Positions 58,501 through 64,000 of a stretch of DNA of 64,000 nucleotides are shown one piece after another. Position 1 is the first letter of the stretch. Each line of letters opens with the position of its first letter. Below the pieces are notes generated by a model. It did no database searches and was not told where the DNA came from. It saw only the letters and a program-made list of their open reading frames with translations. Position numbers and translations under genes: made by a program. The stretch comes from Ashinkailepas kermadecensis. Taxonomy: Eukaryota; Arthropoda; Thecostraca; Neolepadidae. The stretch spans positions 620,001 through 684,000 of the forward strand of contig JAOTOM010005186.1 in the NCBI GenBank assembly GCA_034440615.1, given 5' to 3'.

Positions 58501-61500
58501 CATTGAGTCAGCTATATCAGACGCACGCTAGTTCATTGAGTCAGCCATATCAGACGCACGCCAGTTCATTGCGTTAGCTATCTGAGACGCACGGGAATCG
58601 CTTATAGTTCAGTCACTAGTAAACCTCAGCTGACTTGAGGCTCAAATGAGACCTCCACGGGGTACACATAATGGTATACGGGGACTGGCGCTGGTCATGC
58701 AGGACGGTAGATACTGACGCTGGACACACAGGACGGTACAGAGACTGACGCTGGGCACACAGGACGGTAGATACTGACGCTGGACACACAGGACAGTACA
58801 TAGACTGACGCTGGGCACGCAGGACGGTACAGAGACTGACGCTGGGCACACAAAACAGTACAGAGACTGACGCTGGACACACAGGATCGTACAGCGACTG
58901 ACGCTGGACACACAGGACAGTACAGAGACTGACGCTGGACACACAAGACAGTACAGAGACTGACGCTGGGCACGCATGACGGCACAGAGACTGACGCTGG
59001 ACACACAGGACGGTACAGAGACTGACGCTGGGCACGCAGGACGGAACAGGGGCTGACGCTGGACACACAGGACAGCACAGGCGCCGACATCGTACAGAGG
59101 GGCCGTGTCGTCCAGAGACAAGCAGGAACATAAACACATGGTGTGAAACAAATGAGGCCGACCTGACTTCTAGATCCTGAGGAATGGTGCAGTGCAGACA
59201 ATAGGCGACCGTGTGTGGTTGAGAAGCAGGTGAATGTTATTTTTTTGGGGTTTTGGATCATGCGCAGGTGAATGCGGGTGAGGGGAGGCGTCAGTGAGGA
59301 CAAAGTTAAGGTTGCAGAACGGCACGTGCACAGAGGCACGCCGGTGGAAAATGGCCGCGGCGAGATGGCTTACAATGGGTCATGAGACATTTGGAGGGTA
59401 CTTCACTCAGGGACGATGGGCTTAGTCTTGCATTGCACAAGGTGGAGGCTTGCGGCGAGTGATGGCTAGCGTCTTTAAGTTCAGGGACAGCCGGCTCTTA
59501 GCGCCGGCTCACTTTGTACAGTACAGCGTCATGCCGACGGCCGTGAACAGGACAGCGCCGCACCGCAGAGCCGTGCTCCGGAACGCACGGCACGATTTGC
59601 ACGAGGACTGACGCGGCGGTTCACATTGAACCGGCGGACCGGCGTCGGCATGCCAGCGCCGAGAGCGGATCCTCGTGACAGGCAGTCGGCTGGTCTCGGA
59701 TTAATCGACCAACACAAAACGCATACCGCAGCGACCACAGGCGCGCCGGACCGTGGCGGGCACGCGTGAGGCGGCAGTTCCTGCAGGACGCGTCAGCCGG
59801 CAGAGCTGTCTGACGTCAGCACCCGGCGCCACCAATCAGAGGCCGAGCGCTGACGAGCCGGCACGGCTCTGTCGGATGTCACGACACGCGTGAGGCGGCA
59901 GTTCCTGCAGGACGCGTCAGCCGGCAGAGCTGTCTGACGTCAGCACCCGGCGCCACCAATCGGAGGCCGAGCGCTGACGAGCCGGCATGGCTCTGCCGGA
60001 TCTCACGAGACGCGCGCGTCCGCCGGTGGTGGTGGTCACCGTCACAGGCGAGTGACACGCCAGGTCCTCCTGGACTGAGCCAGCGGGACTGGCTGAAGCG
60101 GTATGCGGCTCGGGATCTGAGCCAAGACATAACACTGTCGGGCACTGCACCCGTGGCCTCGTCCCGGGCGAGGCGAGACGAGACGAGACGAGGCGAGACG
60201 AGGCGAGACAAGACGGAACGAGGCGAGACGAGACGAGACAAGACAAGACAAGACAAGACGAGACGAGACGAGACGAGGCGAGACGAGGCGAGACAAGACG
60301 GAACGAGGCGAGACGAGACGGAATCAGGCATACCCGAGCCGAGCCTGTGAGATTCCACCAACCGGTCCAAATTTAGACCGGTGACGTCATGGCGCGGTCT
60401 GCTTCGGACCGTCGGAAGAGTCTGAGGGATTTGACGGGCGCGCGTGTGCGTGTGCGTGTGCGTGTGCGCGTACGTGTTGAAGTTGGGCAGAACGTTGCCG
60501 ACACTGTTCAGAACACTGATCTGATGCCACTCATGCCATCACTCATGGAACACCAGGGGCAGCAAAGCCAGGCATTTGGCGGCATTTTGCACATCAGGTT
60601 GTCGTTTTGACACCGGCCTGCCACCTCGCGGCTACATCAGCTGTTTTGGGGTTTGGGAAGGCGGGGTAAGACGAAGGAGCGGTGAAGGTGAGGAAGCAGT
60701 GAAGGCGAGGAAGTAGTGAAGGCGAGGAAGCAATGAAGGCGAGGAAGCGGTGAAGGCGAAGAAGCGGTGAAGGCGATGGAGCGGTGAAGGCGAAGGAGCG
60801 GTGAAGGCGAGGAAGCAATGGAGGCTAGGAAGCGGTGAAGGCGAGGAAGCGGTGAAGGCGAAGAAGCGGTGAAGGCGATGGAGCGGTGAAGGCGAAGGAG
60901 CGGTGAAGGCGTGGGAAGATCAGGCAGTAATGGCGAGGGAGCGGTAAAGGCGAGGGAGCCGCGACGGCGAGGGAACGGTGAAGACGCGGGAAGATGAGGA
61001 AGCGGTGAAGGTGAGGAAACGGTGAAGGCAAAGGAGCGGCGATGGACACGCGCGCGCGTGCGTGCGTGCGTGTGTGGGTGTGTGTGTGTGTAGTTAGGAT
61101 TTTTGGGCTCGTCAGTTGCTTTGGCTATATTGCGTCCACAACTAATATGTTAGAAGTACGTCAGAACATAAAACGAGGTGCAGAAGAGCGATGACAGAGA
61201 AAGCGAGTAAAATACAGAACCAATTATAGCGATAAAAACAATGCAGATGTTGCGTGAAAGATGACAAGTCAATCGGTCTAAACCATGTCAGTTGTGTTCT
61301 AAACGAGGACATTGAAGGCACAGTTCAGTGCTACACCAGCGGCAGGGGGTCAGGATGTTCACCAGGGTAAGGATACAGGGAAATAATACATACGCCGACG
61401 CACCAGGTTATCGACAACGCATTACAAATGCCGACAATACGTTCAGCCGGGAGTGATTCTCCGTGAGTGGACCGTTTCGCAGTCAGTGGACGTACGCTCC

Positions 61501-64000
61501 TGTGGGCTGCCACAACTGTCGGCAACTGTCCGCTGCACCGCTGGCCAAAATAATAGCGCTTTAGGTCAGCAGCGCACTTTCTAAACACACCAGCCTCCAC
61601 TCAGCACAGCTGTCCGGCGGCGGAGCAGACAGCAAACAATCACTCCGCACTTGATTTCCCACAGACTCGGGCCTGTAGCCTTGACGGGCTGCATTTTCCG
61701 GCTTGTGGTCTCGTGCCGCGCGCACTTTTACTGCCAGGCACCGACCGGGAAACGTGGAAACACGAGCCCAGTGGCAACGGCGCCTGCCAGGTAAACGGGG
61801 GCAGGGCGGCGCCCAACGCCAGCCAATCCACTCTGCTGCACCCAAATGCCACGCCCTGTGCTGGCGGCTGGCTGGTATCAACTGACATATAAGGACATGT
61901 CGTGGAAAAATGGAAAACACTCGCGCGGTCTGTCCGTGGTAGCTTGCATATTAAAGAGATACCACATTTTGGATCGGGAACAAATAGCCTTCAGCAATAA
62001 GTCTGCACGTTGCAGGTTTGGATTAAAACACCTGTAGAAGTAGGCAGGTAGAACGTCTTAATCATTAAAATATCAGTGAGTGTGTGAGGTGGTGGAAAGA
62101 CAACGACAATACATTTTGCCAAGTGTAAACAATGGTATTTCGTTTGGTGAGGGATGCGGAAAAGAAAAGTACAGAAGCATATCGAAATTTCCCATGAAAA
62201 TAATGTTATTTAGCCTACCTTTAAGTTCCCGTAAACTGAATCAGGAAACGAAGCGTACTTAGAATGGTATGCTTTGTTGTTTTCGTGAGTAACAATTGCT
62301 ACTCCCAAAAGCAACAAAAATCACCATTCTATAAGTAACGTTCATAGTACAAACACTAATATCAATACAATCAGCATCCGTGTACAGCACATGACGTAGG
62401 CAGTTGCATTACCATGAATTGCATGACGAGATGTGGGTTTACCAGTCGCGATGTGCATGCTGCTCATAAGCACGATACTGTTATGCACGAGGGGTGAGGA
62501 TTGCCTGACCTTTCCATCTAGAAGCACGCCAATATTCAATTACTCCCAAGACGTCTTGGAGAAGGATGTCGATTCAGTATGCAATAAGCGGTATGCTCAA
62601 CACGCCACGCAAATGCTCCACGTCACGGAAAATGCATCACTGACCCAGATCGTCCGATACACACTTCCACGCTGCACGAACGGCTCGCAGGCAGGCAGCC
62701 GCCTCCCGACCATCGGCACCTCCCGGCTCTCTGGCCAACTCACCAGCACACCATCACCCTCCCGTGCCACCCGTCGGCTGCCACCCCACCAAACCCCAGG
62801 GCGACACCCGGGCGTCAACACATCGCCGAATCTCCCGTGAATATTCTTCACTCGGTGGCGTCATTAAACCGGCCGAATTATTTCGGCCTCGCATCGACCG
62901 CCTGTGGTGCATCCGTCGCCCGCCGCCCGCCCGGATCCATCGGTCGCCCGCCGCCCGCCCGGATCCATCCGTCGCCCGCCGCCCGCCCGGATCCATCGGT
63001 CGCCCGCCGCCCGCCCGGATCCATCCGTCGCCCGCCGCCCGCCCGGATCCATCCGTCGCCCGCCGCCCGCCTGAATCGGTCGCCCGCCGCCCGCCCGGAT
63101 CCATCCGTCGCCCGCCGCCCGCCCGGATCCATCCGTCGCCCGCCGCCCGCCCGGATCCATTGAGTTGCAGCCGGGCCGCGGAGACCCGGCTGCCACCGCG
63201 CGACTTCTCCAGCAGCACACAGTCGAAAGAACCGACCAACCCTGGGTGTTTACGGCGCGTTCGATTGCTGGGTCACATAGCGTCGCCAAGCTCTCACGCC
63301 GATTGGTCGCGGGTGGACTCGGAAATTCCGCCGGTTGTCGGGCTTGAACCCACGGTCTTACGACCAAGAGTCCAACACACTGCCGACTCAGCCGTCGTGA
63401 TCCCCGAAGAGCACATCGTCTGTTGGGGGCCGACACACGGATATGTCTGGTCTGCTAGCTGGTCGGGTGTCGACCGTGACAGTATTGCCTGTACCGGGCG
63501 CTAACCGTACCGTTCTCACCGCAGCGCTGATCTACCCTAGTAATAACATTATATTCACCGATTATGGCTGCCCGTTCATTGAACACACCCTGCCGCGTGC
63601 GTCGTCGACGGGGGCCGACCCGCCTGCCGCCTGGGGCGGTGCGATGACCTGATCACGTGACCTGCGCCCATGGCTGTGGCCACAGCTGACAGTGAGATGC
63701 AGTGTCACCGTGACCGACTGTATGGCACGCACTGGATACACTGTCTGTGGTCTGTCAGTAGTTCTGTAGCTTTGTAGTCTGCCGTAGTCTAGTTTTGAGC
63801 CGCTGCCCACTGGCAGACAGCTCAAAACTACGGAGTTCCACACCCCACCCTCCTCCACGGCAACTACCCCATGCCCTCCCACACCCGCGACCCCCGCCCC
63901 GACTGACCTCCATGAGCCGCTCGATCTTCTGCGCCTCCCCGGGCAGTCGGAAGTAGGTCTGGAACTTGCGCAGCGCCGTGTCGATCTGCATGCTGTAGAA
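43259..64000 (-). CDS. IQSEC/Schizo-type Arf guanine-nucleotide exchange factor, 3' six exons (partial)
   Basis: Minus-strand exons 64000-63908, 53424-53250, 46684-46545, 45582-45357, 44544-44352 and 43532-43259 join in consistent phase to 366 codons plus TGA. The first ~135 residues are the second half of a Sec7 domain: [14 protein letters not shown] with the catalytic glutamate at 63,935-63,937, then [21 protein letters not shown]-like domain follows ([56 protein letters not shown]) and a Ser-rich C-terminus ([18 protein letters not shown]). Sec7 proteins load GTP on Arf GTPases at membranes. The '[11 protein letters not shown]' linker and YPFGIRL mark the IQSEC (BRAG/Schizo/loner) class. 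N-terminal IQ motif exons lie past the window. The gene converges on the CG3556-like gene. Confidence 0.9.
43605..43790. repeat. 24-bp minisatellite
   Basis: Eight copies of GATGTCGGGGCATGTCCAGC followed by CCCC, in the last IQSEC-like intron. Confidence 0.95.
43791..44351. other. rest of last IQSEC-like intron
   Basis: Single-copy sequence with a run of about 11 G's at 43,980. No exon is recognised. Confidence 0.5.
44352..44544 (-). CDS. IQSEC-like gene, PH domain exon 2
   Basis: Acceptor CTCCGCCGCAG|AC completes Tyr. Encodes [37 protein letters not shown] and [19 protein letters not shown]. Donor CATGG|GTGAGC, phase 2. The acceptor is repeated in the array at 44,545-44,960. Confidence 0.94.
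44545..44960 (-). repeat. 47-bp array carrying exon acceptor copies
   Basis: About nine copies of a unit containing GACACTCGTCTGCGGCGGAG and ACGGGTGTCAGAGCG on the plus strand. On the gene strand each unit ends CTCCGCCGCAG|AC like the true acceptor at 44,544. Positions 44,961-45,356 after it are intron with ACGC-rich microsatellite near 45,115. Confidence 0.94.
45357..45582 (-). CDS. IQSEC-like gene, PH domain exon 1
   Basis: Acceptor TTCGGCAG|CCT, phase 0. Encodes [36 protein letters not shown] and [20 protein letters not shown]. Donor GGCCT|GTGAGT, phase 1. Confidence 0.95.
46385..46560 (-). repeat. 57-bp in-frame copies of exon end plus donor
   Basis: On the gene strand AAGAAGCCG|GTGAGTGCTGGG occurs three times, with last exon bases at 46,545, 46,488 and 46,431, exactly 57 bp apart. 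The frame stays open through all three. Intron 45,583-46,384 beyond it has no recognised gene. Confidence 0.95.
46545..46684 (-). CDS. IQSEC-like gene, Sec7-PH linker exon
   Basis: Acceptor TGCTGCCAG|GT completes Gly. Encodes [19 protein letters not shown], then [20 protein letters not shown] and KKP. Donor AAGCCG|GTGAGTGC, phase 0. Its acceptor is copied upstream and its donor downstream in tandem arrays. Confidence 0.93.
46690..47875 (-). repeat. 23-bp array with interspersed exon-acceptor copies
   Basis: The main unit is GGTCAAACACCGCCACAGGT plus GGG. About every 90-150 bp a longer block (CACGTCGCGCCATCTCC, AATACCTGGAGGGAGCAAGG, TGACTGTCACACGCTACCG) occurs. It is clearly related to the real exon boundary at 46,640-46,740. 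About eight such blocks are present. Confidence 0.94.
47876..48570. other. intron, no gene supported
   Basis: A 197-codon minus-strand frame (47,957-48,550) is open. It lacks any motif I recognise and sits next to a stop-free minisatellite, so I do not call it a gene. Confidence 0.4.
48575..49170. repeat. 48-bp minisatellite
   Basis: About 12 copies of a unit with CATCCCGAGGTGGCCATACC and CCGACACTCCGGGTTG. Being 48 bp, it is open in most frames. The 224- to 363-codon frames across it are artefacts. Confidence 0.96.
49171..50827. other. intron, no gene supported
   Basis: Single-copy sequence. The minus-strand stretch near 49,200-49,300 ([20 protein letters not shown]) looks protein-like and may be a transposon remnant I cannot name. 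Confidence 0.4.
50828..51195. repeat. 21-bp minisatellite
   Basis: About 17 copies of AGGAGGCACGCCACAATGTCG. The frames RHATMSR and LLDIVAC are artefacts. Confidence 0.96.
51315..52383. mobile_element. foldback/MITE with ~480-bp TIRs and 9-bp TSD
   Basis: The two halves are inverted copies. GGGAGAGTCTATAATGCCCA at the left pairs with the right end at 52,364-52,383, and TTCACCGTATTAGATCAG (51,728-51,745) pairs with its complement at 51,955-51,972. A loop of about 100 bp near 51,800-51,900 separates the arms. ACGTGATCC flanks both ends (51,306-51,314 and 52,384-52,392). A 9-bp duplication with very long TIRs is typical of Mutator-like elements. No transposase is present, so it is non-autonomous. 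It lies in an intron of the IQSEC-like gene. Confidence 0.88.
52680..52800. repeat. CCGTACTGA short tandem repeat
   Basis: Irregular 9-10-bp units ACTGACCGTACTGACCGTAC. The rest of 52,393-53,249 is intron without a recognised exon. Confidence 0.9.
53250..53424 (-). CDS. IQSEC-like gene, Sec7 exon 2
   Basis: Acceptor CTTCGGCAG|GTG, phase 0. Encodes [20 protein letters not shown], then [20 protein letters not shown], then [12 protein letters not shown]. Donor AGAG|GTGAGG, phase 1. Confidence 0.94.
53430..54000. other. intron, diverged short repeats only
   Basis: GTTGTGAACCACTGCAC-like words recur loosely between 53,470 and 53,880. Nothing else is recognised. Confidence 0.5.
54005..54335. repeat. 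57-bp minisatellite
   Basis: About six copies of a unit with CTCCGGACTTCACGTGTCGC and CGGCGCAACACGAAC. Confidence 0.96.
54336..54854. other. intron, no gene or array seen
   Basis: GC-rich single-copy sequence with open frames but no recognised motif. Confidence 0.5.
54855..55092. repeat. ~20-bp minisatellite
   Basis: About 12 copies of GGTACGGAGCGGCACACGGC and variants. Confidence 0.93.
55385..56010. repeat. 45-bp minisatellite
   Basis: About 14 copies of TCACTGGTGGAGGATCAGCG followed by CACAGCCTGCCCCCCGACCC and AAAGG. It switches abruptly into the 43-bp array next to it. Confidence 0.96.
56010..57640. repeat. 43-bp minisatellite, ~37 copies
   Basis: Unit GTCGACGGGAGGATCGTTGC, GCGGTCCGGTTGCCGCCCCA, AAG. 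Because 43 is not a multiple of 3, all three frames cycle, giving frames up to 717 codons on both strands. These are artefacts. The unit resembles the 45-bp unit on its left. Confidence 0.97.
57641..58224. other. intron, no gene seen
   Basis: Includes a CACACA-rich patch near 57,690-57,710. Otherwise single-copy. Confidence 0.5.
58225..58590. repeat. 33-bp minisatellite
   Basis: Eleven copies of GACGCCAGTTCATTGAGTCA followed by GCTATCTCAGACG. Confidence 0.96.
58685..59075. repeat. 31-bp minisatellite
   Basis: About 12 copies of GACTGACGCTGGACACACAG followed by GACGGTACAGA. Confidence 0.95.
59761..60008. repeat. 124-bp direct duplication
   Basis: CACGCGTGAGGCGGCAGTTC starts both copies (59,761 and 59,885). 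They are nearly identical and each holds one TGACGTCA. Confidence 0.95.
60165..60325. repeat. (GAGAC)n microsatellite
   Basis: Interrupted pentanucleotide runs of GAGACGAGACGAGGCGAGAC on a strongly purine-rich strand. Confidence 0.95.
60441..60472. repeat. GTGTGC alternating purine-pyrimidine tract
   Basis: CGCGCGTGTGCGTGTGCGTG continues as alternating purine-pyrimidine, a Z-DNA-prone type of sequence. Confidence 0.9.
60660..61045. repeat. 17-bp minisatellite
   Basis: About 22 copies of GCGAGGAAGCGGTGAAG and variants, purine-rich on the plus strand. A ~130-bp block is itself repeated. Confidence 0.95.
61048..61091. repeat. CG/TG alternating microsatellite
   Basis: ACGCGCGCGCGTGCGTGCGT then a TG run. 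Confidence 0.95.
61092..62914. other. intron, no gene or array seen
   Basis: Single-copy, AT-richer sequence with only short frames. Confidence 0.5.
62915..63165. repeat. 28-bp minisatellite
   Basis: Nine copies of GGATCCATCCGTCGCCCGCC followed by GCCCGCCC, including one shortened unit. It makes artefactual Arg/Pro and Gly/Arg frames. Confidence 0.96.
63262..63404 (-). mobile_element. second SINE type with shared tail
   Basis: On the minus strand a tRNA-like head has an A-box-like GGCTGAGTCGGCAG and a B box GGGTTCAAGCCC. It is joined to CGCGACCAATCGGCGTGAGAG and TTGGCGACGCTA, the same tail as the SINEs at 2,497, 24,634 and 25,076. The head differs from theirs. I could not define a target-site duplication. 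Confidence 0.65.
63908..64000 (-). CDS. IQSEC-like gene, Sec7 exon (runs off window)
   Basis: Encodes [17 protein letters not shown] then [14 protein letters not shown]. The Glu of GEAQK is the 'glutamic finger' that drives nucleotide release in Sec7 domains. Donor ATGGAG|GTCAGT, phase 0. Confidence 0.93.

Overview
This is a eukaryotic (metazoan) nuclear window, not a microbial one. Coding sequence occurs as short GC-rich exons with GT..AG boundaries, separated by introns packed with tandem repeats. tRNA-derived SINEs, an 8-bp-TSD DNA transposon and a foldback element with a 9-bp repeat are present. The two recognisable genes fit an arthropod; a crustacean (possibly a barnacle) is a guess from repeat style and GC content, not a demonstrated identification.

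Layout. Positions 1-5 kb: a possible first exon on the minus strand (399-466), a SINE, a 22-bp minisatellite and a frameshifted retroelement-like ORF. Positions 5.04-14.06 kb: a 9-kb satellite of 74-bp dimers with higher-order structure. Positions 14.2-17.0 kb: further minisatellites. Positions 17,258-19,242: a decayed hAT-like transposon with ~220-bp inverted repeats and a perfect 8-bp target duplication. Positions 20.4-41.1 kb, plus strand: a nine-exon gene for a secreted cobalamin-carrier/intrinsic-factor-like protein; all eight exon junctions agree in reading phase and the model ends in a stop codon. Positions 43.3-64.0 kb, minus strand: the 3' six exons of an IQSEC/Schizo-type Arf guanine-nucleotide exchange factor (Sec7 then PH-like domain), again phase-consistent throughout; its 5' part lies beyond position 64,000. 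The two genes converge tail to tail.

The most distinctive feature is the minisatellite load: about 30 unrelated arrays in 64 kb. Several begin exactly at exon boundaries of the two genes, so the repeat unit carries a copy of the exon edge plus its splice site, giving rows of decoy donors or acceptors. One such array in the IQSEC gene has a 57-bp (19-codon) unit, so its three equivalent donors would add 0, 19 or 38 in-frame residues between the Sec7 and PH domains. Other points are an excess of the palindrome TGACGTCA (13 seen), including three spaced exactly 31 bp apart. I found no CRISPR array, rRNA, intact tRNA gene or new enzymatic system. Most long open frames are artefacts of repeat units without stop codons.
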